This document shows positions 42,597-54,974 of a DNA stretch of 64,000 bases, one piece after another. Within the stretch, counting starts at the first letter, position 1. Each line of letters begins with the position of its first letter. The translations under genes and the position numbers were made by a program. This DNA comes from Primula veris (Eukaryota; Streptophyta; Magnoliopsida; Ericales; Primulaceae). The stretch spans positions 6,285,816 through 6,349,815 of the forward strand of contig OY821742.1 in NCBI GenBank assembly GCA_963682055.1, in the 5' to 3' direction. A model generated the notes under the pieces. It saw only the letters and a program-made list of their open reading frames with translations. It had not been told where the DNA came from and made no database searches.

Positions 42597-44688
42597 TCAC
42601 TTTTTAAAGATTTCGACAAGAGTAGACGCAAGAATTACAGTTGGGTCCCCCAAAAGAATGCCGATAATAGTCCTAGCGAATACCATTATCATTTTCAACA
42701 ATTTACCACCTTTAGACCACACATTTTTCTTGGTGTTCTTCACTATTCCCTGATTCAATCTTTTATTTAGCACCAAGATATATGCGTCGTCGCTACCTCC
42801 AATAGCCTTTCCCTTCCAAGTCTCGTGTGCCATCTTAGACATACAATTAACATGCACCTGCCCCTTGTCATTTTCCGAAACATAGGACCACCCGGAATTA
42901 GCTTTGTTTTCACTCCCGTTACACCAAAAGCACTTGGGTGTGGCCTTGTTTTTCAAAATAAAAGTTTCGCCTTGGATGCACAGCTTTCCTGTGAAGTTAA
43001 CACACATAGGGTGGAGGAATAAATTCTTATCCTCACAGTGGTAAGAATATCCGTGTATCTCATTTCCGCACGCTTCACAACTCTTTGTGTGCACCCTGCA
43101 ATGAATGCTGCAAATCGGTTTCTCACGAATGAATTTAAAGACCGATTCTCCGAAAAGGTCATGAGAAACAGTAGGCTTAGGATTCATGCAATCCTCGTGT
43201 AGCTCATAGTCGCAATGCTTGCACCGGTACCTTGTCCTATACCCTTCTTCTTTGCACCCATCACATGTGAACCTTTAGGTAGTCACATAAATAAAAATCT
43301 TGTTAGCTCAACTTATTTAAATATATTTTTCAGGTTGGTGTTCTATACTTAATTTTTACTCTTGAATTTAGCTTTTCTACACCAATTTTACAAATCTTAG
43401 GAACCTTTTCAAAACAAAAAAAAACAAAAAGAAGTTAGCACCATACGAATTTGTAAAACAAGGAACCTCTATATAGTAAATACTAGATTAGATCCCATCC
43501 ACTGTAGAATGATCAATATACTAGATCTTTGAATAATACAACCAAGTTCCAGAAATAACTCTAAACAAAAGTAGATACATACAGATTGAAAGTGCTACAA
43601 GTAATTTACTCTACATAATTTAGTAAGTTTTTTTTTTGTCTTGGCTACTCATATATCTCTTCTTAAAACTTGTTCACTAAATATGTTCAGGTTCATATGT
43701 AAAGAAACTAAGAGTGAACCTTGCAGAGTTAGTCGGTTCTACAGAATATTGTGTCTTAAAAAAAGGAATGAACAAAATAGGCTTATCGCGTTCCTTATTT
43801 GAGCAAAAAGCACACTATAGTTTCAAGTTAGTTTTCATCATTGATCAAATATTTAACCTTTGATTAGTCTTCACAAACTTCTAAATAAGTTATTATATCG
43901 CATTCATGATGATGATGAATTAAGAGTGCAAACTTGAATCTAAGACTTTCCTTACCTTTTGTCATATTGTTTTAGTTCGAGCTCATGCTCATGATTGAGA
44001 TGAGATGGCATGCTTATAGCTGATAAACCAACTTCTTTATGAGATAGGGATCTTTTTAGAACGATCGTACTAACTCCATCATTGAGGATTTCCATTTCAC
44101 TCGATGCAATTTGCTCCATTTCATTTTGGTCTAAGAGTAGATTGTCCACCACCACCATGAAGTCTTCCATTCCGTTCACTGCAATTTGCTTCTTCTCTAT
44201 TTGGTCAGCAATGGAACTTTCTTGGGTGACAAATTCAACATTTTTCTTCATGTCTCCTAGCTCAGTAATCACCATCTTTGAATCTAAATTCTTCCCTGAA
44301 AATAACAGACATACAATTGGGATAAATAAAATGTTACACCATGTATTTGCAGGGACTCTAGCAGTTGAAAGTTCCTTAGCAACTTTAACACATGTCTTCC
44401 TTTTTAAGGGAATATAGGTACATTTTTAAATATCAAGGACCGGCATCTTAGTTGTTATCTAACGGTTAGAGTATCTAGTTTGTTGGGTACCAAAAAGGGA
44501 AGAAGAAAGGAAGTTTGCTTACCTTGAATAGTGAGCTTTCCTTCACCTTCATCATAATTATAATCTATTGAAATTGTTCCATGGATTTGTTGCAAATTCT
44601 TTCGCACTTTCTTAAGACATCCGCAGCACATGCATCCGTCAACAACCTGGAAGACCAAAGTCTTCTCACCAACATTTGGGAGGCCCAT
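42597..44688 (-). CDS. HMA-DC1 fusion protein, three exons
   Basis: Minus-strand exons 44,688-44,523, 44,295-43,956 and 43,272-42,597 use GT-AG junctions and join in phase to 393 codons. Residues about 8-56 form an HMA-like fold with CxxC in GCMCCGC (Cys21-Cys24), with Cys where canonical HMA domains have Met. Exon 2 is a polar, acidic linker. Exon 3 starts within a DC1 (C1-like) zinc module, FTCDGCKEEGYRTRYRCKHC with ELHEDC. A second Cys/His-rich module follows (ICSIHCRVHTKSCEAC, SYHCEDKN, FLHPMC), then CFWCNG. The C-terminus has a hydrophobic stretch (about residues 355-390, MVFARTIIGILLG) that could be a membrane anchor. HMA domains bind metals or proteins; DC1 domains bind zinc and are common in plant stress proteins. 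Substrate and role are unknown. A truncated inverted paralogue lies at 26,299-27,488. Confidence 0.85.
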
Positions 44689-45409
44689 TTAATTAAATAA
44701 ATACCTGTAAATTTTGATCGTTACTTAACAGTTAATACCATAGACCAGTGCACGCGTGTCTGTAAAAAAGTAGTACCTAACCTTCTACGTACACAAGAAA
44801 CATTTTAACTCAACGAAAATCTTGAACTGTCATGGACGAAATTGAAAAGGAAAAGGGCGGAAACGAGGAATGTTTTATTCAAAAATTCTAGATATTCCTG
44901 AGAATTCTCTAAAAAAATCCAACGCTAAACCTCTGGAGAAACCCTATAAATTTCTTAGTAAAACGAAACCAAATCCGTAGAAAGACTCGTATGTGAAACT
45001 TTTTGTATTATGTACATACTTATCTAAGAGTGAGAAAAAAAAAAAGAGCAGTGAAGAAATTCTAACCCAAAAAATGGAAAAAATCTACAAGAGGCAGGTA
45101 TGCATACAGCATATATACTACTATTATAAAATCTCCCTAACCCTAAGTATATTTATATGGTGCGCTGAAAGAATAGCTTTGATGCTAAAACTCTTAAATT
45201 TAATAAGTAGAACTTGTTTATATTATTGTGGATTGTGGATTGTGGATGATACTCTAAATAGTTTGAAGTTCGTTTTTGTTACGAGCATTTATTCAACAGT
45301 CCATTTAACTAGAAATTACTTTGTGCTTTAGAAAGTCAGACTATCCTCAAAATAAATTTTCGTAAATATGTCCATCAATATATCATGTCATGCGGTATAT
45401 ATTTAATTC
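44689..45409 (-). promoter_or_regulatory. Upstream region of the HMA-DC1 gene
   Basis: The minus strand reads TTTTACAG^GTATTTATTTAATTAA just before the ATG, a probable leader-intron acceptor matching the paralogue. Beyond it I see no firm promoter elements. A 112-codon plus-strand frame at 44,993-45,331 has no domain and low complexity, and I do not call it a gene. Confidence 0.4.
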
Positions 45410-46920
45410 TCTGAAAAACAAAAAAAGTCTTTAATGTGAAAGAGGCTAGAAAGGAATATTAACGTGTTTCTCCTGATGATTTGGCTTTTTATGAATGCAG
45501 TCAATAGAAATCAAAGATTCTTAGAAAAAAGAAAAGCATACATCATTTTCATGATATATTTATTCGAATTTCGAAGAATAAACGCACATGAGTTCATGGC
45601 ATAGTTTCAAAAAGATATATTACACATGATCACTAACCTGGAAGCCCAGTTGTAACATAGTGTTTTCTCAAAATTAACATGAAATATAAACAATACTAGT
45701 GATAGTATTATACGGTTATTTTTAAGGAAAATGTAGTATAAAAAGTACCCAACTTCTCAATAATTTTAAGTATGCTTCCCCTTATTATTTATTTACAAGC
45801 TACTCCATATGTTAAAAAATTTACGTCTCTGAAGAGTTGAAATATAAATGATTGAATATATTCCCAAGTTAGTTTGTGACTAATAATTATTATTAGTTCA
45901 TCGGTTCTCAATTAATTATTCTCTATCAAGTTACGTATAATTTTAATCGATTTATAATATATATTAAAATTATAATTATTGAAATGAAATGAAATGAAAA
46001 TTTTCAAATCTAAATCATATATGATTAACTTTTAAAAATGTTCATTCCGACAATTTTAATACAACCGATTAAAGTTACACGTATTTCCGTAATATAAAAT
46101 TAATTGGAAATATTTAATGCTACACTTCATATTCTTCCATCAAAGTAGGCCACTATATTATTGAAAAACGACCTACTCCACCGTCTTATATTAGTCGTTG
46201 GTCCTACATATTCTCGTTTGAACACTAAAGCGTTTGTTGATAAGATGGAAATCCTAAAGATGTTGAATAATTCAAGATTTTAAACACTAGTGTTAGTGAA
46301 TTTACCAACATGTTTTTTTATTTAAATTCCTCCGTTGGCTGGAGATATTTTCCAGAGGGTATCATGACTAACTTACAAAATCCTTTTAATTGATTGGGAA
46401 ATTAACAAATAAATATTAATACATTTTTATATAATGCTAAAGCTAATAAAAATATCAAAAATCAATTATATTGAACATTTAATTCTATATTTTGAGACAT
46501 GATATAATGATTTAGGGTATCTAGCATCTAAGGCTCATAGCAACTTGTGTTTGCAATAAAATTAAATTGAATTTGCAATTTAATTTTATTCTTAACGAGT
46601 GCCTCTGTTAGCCAAAAGGATGTTATTTTTAGTTTTGCAATTAAATATATCATTAGTGCATGGGATATGTTTGTAAAATAAAGTATATTTGTTATTTTAA
46701 CAAACTAAAAAATACTTTTACAACACAATAAAACTCAAATAAAAATATAGAACTCTAGTTGAAACTAAACTAAAATTAACAAAGATACGTATAATTGAAA
46801 TATGGAAATAATTAAATGAAATAAAATAATAATACATTCATTTCCTTAACAAATTATTCATTACATATTTACATATATTCTCCTTAAATCTATCTCTAAA
46901 AATACTTACATATATAATTT
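45410..46920. repeat. AT-rich duplicated noncoding segment (copy C)
   Basis: 45,410-45,770 matches copy B (23,680-24,180). 46,118-46,690 matches copy A (147-910). 46,700-46,920 matches the right continuation of copy A at 9810-10,010. It therefore preserves roughly the order copy A had before the Copia insertion. No gene was seen. Confidence 0.75.
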
Positions 46921-47172
46921 AAAATTTAAAATAATTATACTAGTTGTTAACTGTGTTAGCTTAATAAGATTTTTTATCTAGTGTGTCGGGGGAACTTGTT
47001 AGCTTTACCCATAAATTAATATGGATTTATCCTAATGAGGACATTCCTCAAAACTTGGATGGTAAAGACAACATGCATGATTTCACTTATTCATTTTCCA
47101 TACATTAATAATAAAACTGATAAAGTTACTATGCTCACCACGACAAAGTTTGATTTTAAATCACTTTATATA

Positions 47173-47467
47173 TCATTCTATTATAATAAGTCAATTCAAT
47201 TTAAATGAGCCGGACAAATTTAGTTATTTTTAAAAAAAATACTTCTACACATTTATATTAATTACAATAATACCATACTCGCATAAAAATATAAAAAGTA
47301 AAAACTAATAAAACTATTTATCACTCTTTAACAACCAAACATTATTTTAAATCTTAAAATATGTTTTTTTTTGTATTATCCACATATTTATATCATAACT
47401 ATACATATTTTCTATATTTTTATTGCATTACGCGTCGCACACGCAACGCGTAGGACACGATTACTAG
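47173..47467 (+). mobile_element. Short non-autonomous Helitron, copy 3 (best-preserved 3' end)
   Basis: Begins TCATTCTATTATAATAAG after A. It ends with a hairpin-forming CGCGTCGCACACGCAACGCG, then TAGGACACGATTACTAG before T. Same family as 12,004-12,303. Confidence 0.8.
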
Positions 47468-47489
47468 TATATATATATATATATAGCGG

Positions 47490-48130
47490 ATAAATCCATA
47501 TTTATGTAGAATAACAAGGATTTAATAACCCTTTCAAACAAAAATCAAGGATTTAATAACAAGGATTCAATTATATATGTAGAATATATAGGTAAGTGTT
47601 TTAGTCTACCAGAAGTGCATGATATATGGATCAGTAGAATATAGAGACTAAGACAGGGAAAAGTTAAATGTTCACTACAATATTATGGTTTTTTTTTGTT
47701 TTTTTGAAAGAGCTACAATATTACGGTTTGATTATTACAAATTAAAAGAAGTTTTTTTTTTTATTTTAAGAATTGATATATATCAATGTTGCATCATTAA
47801 ATATTGATGATGATAGAAACAAAAAGAAAAAAAATATAGCTAGCACCATTGATTATTTGTATTAAATCCTAAAAACTTAATAGTTTTTATATTAATTGTC
47901 AAGCTTATAATCAATCATAACAACAAAAGAGAGAGAAAGATAGTAGTTTATCGTACCAGTGAAGTAACTTCCAAAAAGGTTTTGAAAAGGACCAAAATTT
48001 GATATATAGCTAGAGTGAGAACTGTAGCAGTAGCTTTGATGAAAGTACAACTAAGTAAACTAGACACTATATATAATATTTCGTTATTTCGTGGGGGTAT
48101 TTTCGGTATCATAAATTTAACTTATCAAGT
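47490..48130 (-). promoter_or_regulatory. Gene-less promoter/leader copy, minus orientation
   Basis: Inverted counterpart of 33,845-34,360, with the leader GGTCCTTTTCAAAACCTTTT (minus) near 47,990, a TATATATAG-like box near 48,070, and the ATCAATGGTGCTAGC block near 47,850. No coding exon follows. Confidence 0.6.
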
Positions 48131-48214
48131 AAGGCACGGTACTCAACCGACATGATTAGAATATATATACACACCGGAGTTTACGTAACTTAAACATTAA
48201 AAAAAAAAAAAAAA

Positions 48215-48453
48215 AAAAACGCTTCAAATCAAAATTTAATTAATGAATATCTCTACGGTTTCAGGACGGGAACACAATTATGCGTCTTGTTATATTTTTA
48301 AAATGTATGATGACATGTTTTGAATTTTTAAATTTTACCATAATTTCCATAACATGTCATTATACGTCTCGGAAAAAAAAACCCTCATATTTATGTTTCC
48401 GTCGTGAAACCGTGGAGATTTGCATTAATCAAATTTTGATTTGGAGCGTTTTT
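48215..48453. mobile_element. 239-bp foldback MITE
   Basis: The left arm AAAAACGCTTCAAATCAAAA is inverted at the right end as AAAAACGCTCCAAATCAAAA. Pairing continues for at least 65 bp (CACGGTTTCACGACGG against TACGGTTTCAGGACGG). Inner ATGACATGTT blocks also pair, so nearly the whole element folds on itself. A 65-codon frame inside is not credible. Confidence 0.75.
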
Positions 48454-48506
48454 ATAAAAAAAAAATGTCAAAGTTAATGTTCATATAACCTCTCCATATA
48501 TATATA

Positions 48507-48804
48507 CTAGTAATCGTGCCCGCGTGTGCGGCGCGTAATGCAATAAAAATATACAAAATAGGTATAGTTATGATATAAATATGTGGATAATACAAAAAAA
48601 AATATAGTTTAAGATTTAAAAGAATGTTTGGTTGTTAAAGAGTAATAAATAGTTTTATTAGTTTTTACTTTTTATATTTTTATATTTTTATGTGAGTATG
48701 ATATTATTGTAATTAATATAAAGATGTATGAGTATTTTTGAAAAAAAAAATGTCTAGATTGGACAGACTCATTTGACTTGAGTTGGATTATTATAATAGA
48801 ATGA
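48507..48804 (-). mobile_element. Short non-autonomous Helitron, copy 4 (minus)
   Basis: Minus-strand 5' end TCATTCTATTATAATAATCC (48,804). The 3' end has GCGCCGCACACGCGGGCACG then ATTACTAG (48,507). Adjacent in inverted orientation to copy 3. Confidence 0.78.
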
Positions 48805-48949
48805 TACTATCAAACGTAAGCTAAGTGCATACCATCGGCGACGACAACACTTCATAATTTTGAAAATTTCCAAATTTTCAAATTTTTACCATATAATTTC
48901 ACTAATATACGTTAAAAATCATGATTTTACATCACTTATTTTAAAAAAC

Positions 48950-49760
48950 GATAATTTGATGCTCAACCTAAACAATTCATGCTTTTTAATTAAGAAAGGT
49001 ATATTTTGGAAGAAATATTGATGAGAACATGTAGAGGAAAACGCGGTTTGAATGCAACGAAATTACTAAGAAAATACGGGGAAAAGGAGCACATCACAAG
49101 AAAAAAAAATTTACTTCCAAAAATAATTGACTTTGGCTGCCAGGTATAGCGTATGTGGAATATATATACTATATTGGAAATGAATTATTTAGTTTCATAA
49201 AATATTATTAATACAATTATTAGAAAATTGACAAATAGGTAACTGGCCTTGGTGGCCAAGGAAACTTTTAGATTGGGGGTGGACGTCTATTTTATCATTA
49301 ACCTTCTAAAATTGTGTTACTTTAGAATCTTTATTTTTTTGTTCAAACAGTAGATGATATAATATTTTTAGTTTTCTTTATTGTCTTCACCTTGTGGTTG
49401 GGATCATTGATCTTGTATCTTTTGAAAAAAAATTATTCTACCAAATGAAAGTTAATTCATCAGTGGCCCTTGGGAAAAGTATATCCGGTGACATGTATAT
49501 ATAATCCTAGTAAGATTTGTTTAAGTTTTTTTTTTTTTTTTATACTTTTTTACTCTAAAATATTGTCTTCTTGCGATTTTATACAATATACTATCAAATT
49601 ATTTAATTAGTGCACCGTATTACCACTTTCTGATGATTTTGTACACTTGTGTACAATAAGTTCCGTTTCCATTTACACCGTTAATCCGTTTTGCGTGTAT
49701 AAAAACCGTGTTCAATGAACACAATTAAGTCTAGAAAATAGTTATTACCAAATGAAAATT
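48950..49760 (-). repeat. Inverted copy of the HMA promoter flank
   Basis: 49,005-49,090 and 49,360-49,690 are the inverted counterparts of 25,950-26,040 and 25,590-25,880. Examples are GGGAAAAGTATATCCGG with its partner, and CAAATTATTTAATTAGTGCA with its partner. No HMA exon lies downstream on the minus strand: the leader copy at 47,490-48,130 follows instead. Confidence 0.65.
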
Positions 49761-50939
49761 ATTATAGGAAAACTTTTTCGTTACACTTTTCTCTTTCCAT
49801 ATCTCAATAAGTTGAATCAAATTTTTTAGTTACCAAACATAAGAGTTTAGAACAAGTAGAGGTGTAAATCGATCCGATCTTATCTAATCCATCAAAAATA
49901 ATGAACTGAAGCAAACCGATCAAAAATCAAATCAAATCAAATTAATTGGTTTGGTCCAATTCAAAAATCGATAAACGGGTTTAATTGGCTCCAATTGCAT
50001 AGTGGTTTTGAAAGCCAACTGCAACGAACCTAACCAATTACTCTTATTTATATGTAAAAAAAATAAAAATATATATGCATGTATATGTTAGCATATTATG
50101 TTTTCTGTTTATTTTATTTATAAATATATATGTTTTATAATATTCAAGTTATTACTAATTTCTTTTTTTGTAAGAGTTCCAAACGATATACAAGTTGAAT
50201 TTTTTTAAAGCTAGTCTTTACTTTGATTTTTTTTTTTTCCCCTCAAAGGTGGAGTTTAATATCATCATAGATGATGCGACATTTACATATAGACTACTCA
50301 CCATTGAAGTCATAAAAACACTTAAAACAGAGTTTAATTAAAATGTGGTTTTAATCTATTTTAGATGTAAAATTTTGGTGGTGACCCGCAGAATATAGGT
50401 GAGAAATTTTAACGGTTTAGAACCATGTATAATACATAATTTTCTTTATTTAATTAGTACATTCTAGCTACTATGAAATTATCAAATTTAGAACCTTGCC
50501 AGTAACCATTAATAATCATGATAAATATATAAATTTTCTAAAAATATCTATATTTTGTCTTGAGATGAATGAATTTTACGTGTATAAGTTTATGTGAGTT
50601 AGTAAAATATTGCATGTAATCTGAATTGGGTTTTTTAATTACTTTACTGGACAAATCCAGATGGTCTGTTTTACTAGTTCATGCGCGTATACATGTGGGC
50701 TCCTCGGAGCTGACGGTGGTGTTCACCGGAGAGGAGGACGGAGCTGGGCTTTGGCCGTATCAGCAGGCGGTCCTCAGCGGAGGATAGGTCGTAAGGTATA
50801 TAGGCAGCAGCGGCTATGGGAGTAAACCCTAGCTGCTGTTAATTACCCTAGGGACCATCTTTGTAAATTTGAAAACTATCAAGGGCCAGCTTTGTTAATT
50901 TCTAAGTTGGCTTAGATTTTCTAAGTGGTCCTTGTAGTT
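49761..50939. other. Unclassified stretch with a small GC-rich island
   Basis: No credible gene. 50,690-50,830 is unusually GC-rich (GGAGGACGGAGCTGGGC, CCTCAGCGGAGGATAGG), followed by AACCCTAGCTGCTG. It could be the end of an element or a gene leader, but I cannot assign it. Confidence 0.4.
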
Positions 50940-53900
50940 TTTCAAATATCTCCCTATAACCTTTTTGTACAAACAGAACACTATTGACCCGGAATACTTT
51001 CAGTAATTACATATTTGACCCACAAATTTCAGGTTTTGACAGATTTAGTTTACATGTTATTGCATAATCTGAAAATCTGAAAGTAATTAATTAATAACTA
51101 TTTAGATTTAATTAATATTTGTTATTAATTAATAATAATTAAGATTTAATTAATTAGTAAACTGTTTATATTGAATTGATAATTGTTTTATTGATTAATA
51201 ATAGTTTGAATTTGATTAAGTGGATTAATTAATATTATTTAGACTTAATTAGTTTGTTTAATTAATAACAATTAGATTTAATTAATGGTTAATTGAATTG
51301 TATGAAAACAAATTATAAGTGATGTATTTAATTTCATGCGTTGGCTATAATGCCTTCCTTCCTATTGGATGGAATTAATTACCGATCACTAATTATAATT
51401 TGTATTCCTAATATGTATAAATAACTAAGTGGGAGAGTGAATTTATTTCGTATAAATGTTACGGTCTCCGTCGCTATTTTATATATGAAGTAATTATTTT
51501 ACGCGTTTGTTATAGTGTCTTCCTCCCCATCGGATGGAATAATTACGGAATCATCAAGTATAAATTATAATGCTTTGTTAGTGTCTAATCATCTCTCTAT
51601 CTGAGTGATTACATACTGGAACAATAGATTTATAATGGGCGATGGTATACACTTAGATATAAATATTATTATTGCTCTCCATCTGAGGTTATGTTAATAT
51701 TTATATGACCAAACTTAAACCAGATATTTAATTTTTATTTTGACATTTGTCTAGACAATAAAATTAAATGGCTAAACTAGCATATCGAATGTTAAATAAT
51801 ATATGTCCTCCCATCGAGTCATATTATTTACGGTGATTAGGCTGGTGGTGGATTAAATTTTTAAATATTGGATTAGAGACCATATTTATTAATAATCCAT
51901 AGCTATTTTAGTTGCTCATTTAATATTTTATTTGTAATTATTTTCTCAGAATAATAAATCGCATTTATGCCACTATTTAGTATACTTAGAAGTAAAGTTA
52001 TATTTGATTTGATTTATTATGACTGTAAAAGTAAAGCTATGATGTTTTTATTTGACTGCTAATAAACAAAGTTTTGTGTTTTAAGTTATATCCATCGGTT
52101 TCAAGTGAGTGGGTAACTAATTAGTTGACCCTGTCTTATCGGAGGTAGATTGAATATAATTTGATAAGATGTAGCGGTAATACATGTTGCCATTCATGAC
52201 TAATATATTGCGACATCAGCATCAATTTATGTTATATTTCTATGACATCACAATAAATCTAAAACGTATGTTTGAGATTCGAGATTGTGATAATAGAGAA
52301 AATAACATCTGAAATTTCTTAAACACAATAATAACGAAGAGACGCAGTTTAAGAATCATGTTCTTTAACTAAGGATTCTTAAAGCTGAAATCAATGGCGA
52401 AAGCCAAGTTGATAGTTAAGGCACCAAAAGATCTCATGAAAAGTCTAGTGTTGCTTAGGTTAATGGAAAGGTTTCTGTTTCTAAACCGAAAGGTTATAAG
52501 AAAAGGAAAAAGTCACATGAACCGGTAGCAAGTCATTTAAATTAATATTGTCCAATACATTTAACTTAAGATTAACCTATAAGTTATGTCTCTTTGATTT
52601 GTTGCTGAAAAATGTTTAGTGATTATATCTACCGTAAGCTCGTGTGTAGATATTGGAATCACTAATCATTGTTGTAATTTATTGTAAATGTTCCAGTAAA
52701 CCAGACAGTTTAGTGATGGCGAGATATTTTACTTTTTGAGATATTGCACAAGGTGCAAGTAGTTAGAGTATAGAAGATATTAGAATTGATTAGTATTAAT
52801 CATATATTGATAATAATATGCATTCTTAGTACACCTTCCATTAGAAAGAACTTTGTTTTGGTTTCTAAGATAATGGATAACGGTATGTTGTTTATTTTAA
52901 TAACTCTCCGGTTATTAGGTAAATAAACAATTTATTTGATAAGTTAAATAAGTTAATGATCTTTATATTATTAGTAATTCTAATTCTACATCACAATTAA
53001 ATTTGTTGAATAAATTTATTAACATACTATGTAAGAGAAAGTAATCTTCAAGTAATGAACTATACATAACTTTGGCATGTACACCTAGGCTATTTTAATC
53101 TAAAAAGGATGCAAGGTTGATGTAAAATGATCCATTTGGATCATTGAAAGTGGAGGCACTACCAACTCTTGAATCATGTTTAGATAGTAAAATGACCAAG
53201 TGATCTTTCATGATCAAATGTTATATGAGCTAAAGAAGTATAAGGATTAGTTCATTTTGATTCGTGTCAGACTATGAGATCCATGATACATGAGGTTTTG
53301 AATAGACGGTCACAGTTATTTATGATTATTCAAAGTAATTCAATTGATGCGGCATACGTTTAAATGCTTTGAAGTATTCAATGAATTTAACACGAAGACA
53401 GATAAGTATTTTGGAAATGTAAATCGACACTTCGATTTGATCGAGGCGGCGATTAACTATTTGGATAGCTAGTGGACTACTTATCAAATGTAGGGATTAT
53501 ATCCCAGTTTACTTCACCTATTAAATAATCATAGAACGGTGTAGTAAAATAAAGGTAAAAGACTCTTATAAGAATGGTTAGGTTAATGGTAAGTTATTAA
53601 GTCAATTTTATTCATTTTTTGGGTACATTGTAGAAACATAGAGTACATCTTACACTCGCTTTCATCTTAGATAGTATCAAGTACTTTCATAGAACTTTAT
53701 ATTTGACACAAGCCTAGTATTAGGAAGTTCTGGTATGTGGGAGTCCAACACACGTGTTGAAGGAAAAAGCAAAAGAAGTTTGAATTGAGTATTGATGTTT
53801 GTTTCTTGTAGATAATTCCAAAGAAACGAAAAATGGTTTCTTATTGTTTTAAGAATCGTAAGTCATTGTCAGCACACATTGACTGATTCTTGGAAAAGTA

Positions 53901-54312
53901 TTAGATGCTGCCACATATCCAAAATAAAATTAGCTTAATAGTAGTTAAGAGAAGGTAGAGGGACATTTTATATTTATTATATTCCTATAGTTCAAAATGA
54001 AACGTCGCATGATGGACTCACGGATAGATTTTCTCAGTGGGAGATATCGAGTGATTCATACAAAGGATGTTGGTGTATAATATCAGTTTAAAAGTTCATA
54101 ATGATTAGTACTTATAGGGAGGTTCATCATAGTGGGAGGGTCTTCAAACGACATTTACGTTTCTAATTTTAGGATAATCTTGCGAGATGATCCTTGATAA
54201 AGTTGGAAATTGAACCACTAGATACAATGAATCTCAATGAGAGATAGATACGGATCATTGGCAAATGGTTACAAATCTTGTTAACACAGTTTTTCAAATT
54301 GGAAGTCTTAAG
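50940..54312 (+). pseudogene. Heavily decayed Copia relic
   Basis: No long frame survives, but short translated blocks in the expected order can be read on the plus strand. They are a gag tail (KPKGYKKRKK, about 52,475), a protease-region block (TPSIRKNFVLVSK, about 52,830), GAG-pre-integrase pieces (about 53,085-53,210, including ALPTLESC), and integrase pieces (LRFDRGGD, about 53,435; GIISQFTSP, about 53,490). A downstream HHSGRVFKR-like block lies near 54,125. No RT was recognised before the Gypsy element begins. The left part (50,940-52,380) is AT-rich with repeated TGCCTTCCT and CCATCGGATGG blocks and may include an LTR or leader. Many stops and shifts show that it is far older than the element at 1.8-9.6 kb. 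Confidence 0.65.
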
Positions 54313-54895
54313 TGTAGTACTTTTGATAGAACATAAAAATTAGACCCGAATATTCTATTCGGGTAATAATCAACCCACTTTATAAATGGGTATCCAACGC
54401 TTAAATTGGTCATCTCATGCTTTTTATAGGAAAATAAGGTATTACTATCAAAAGCCCAAGCCCACTCAACTGGGGACCCATGTCTGAAAAACCCCCTGAG
54501 ATGGAGACATTTGTCAACATCTTAAAAAGCATAGTTGCCTATAAATAGCCAACTACCCCTCCTAGAAAAGGACCAGAAAATCTATCCAAAAAATATAGAG
54601 AGAAGTTGAGAAAAGAGAGAAACTAGTCAAAGCATATCACGTCAAGAAATAAACCGAGCAGAGATAAAGCCGAGCACCGAATAAAAGGGGAGAAAGACCA
54701 AGAAGAGAGATTAAATAGTCAAATCGAGCACAATTGAAATACAGAGATACTAATCCGAGCAAGTGTAATAGTCCGAATAAGGATAATAATCCGAGCAATA
54801 ATAAAGATCAGGAAGTGTCCATTATTTACAGTTGATTTACTATTATATTATTGTTGAAAAGCCTAACGCGACCGACCAAAGTTATGGCTTTATCA
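54313..54895 (+). repeat. 5' LTR of the Gypsy element (left edge tentative)
   Basis: The right edge is fixed by TATCA just before the primer-binding site. The left edge is my best TG (TGTAGTACTTTTG), unverified because the 3' LTR is not in the window. It contains TATAAATA at 54,540 and repeated CCGAGCA units in the leader part. Confidence 0.65.
54540..54547 (+). promoter_or_regulatory. TATA box of the Gypsy 5' LTR
   Basis: TATAAATA, followed within about 50 bp by an A-rich leader with AGAGAGAAG repeats. Motif and position only. Confidence 0.6.
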
Positions 54896-54897
54896 AA

Positions 54898-54915
54898 TGG
54901 CGCCGTCTCCGGGAA
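54898..54915 (+). other. Primer-binding site, tRNA-Arg type
   Basis: TGGCGCCGTCTCCGGGAA begins two bases after the LTR end. Athila/Tat elements typically have TGGCGCCGTTGCCGGGGA, complementary to a tRNA-Arg 3' end; this copy differs at a few positions. Confidence 0.8.
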
Positions 54916-54974
54916 TCATCTAGTTCCCAACTATTTTAGAATTCGAATACCAATACTCTGCCAGACGAGCGACA

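Noticed and set aside
44993..45331. 112-codon plus-strand frame upstream of the HMA-DC1 gene
   Set aside because: Low-complexity Tyr/Leu/Ile composition, no domain and no paralogue in the matching region.
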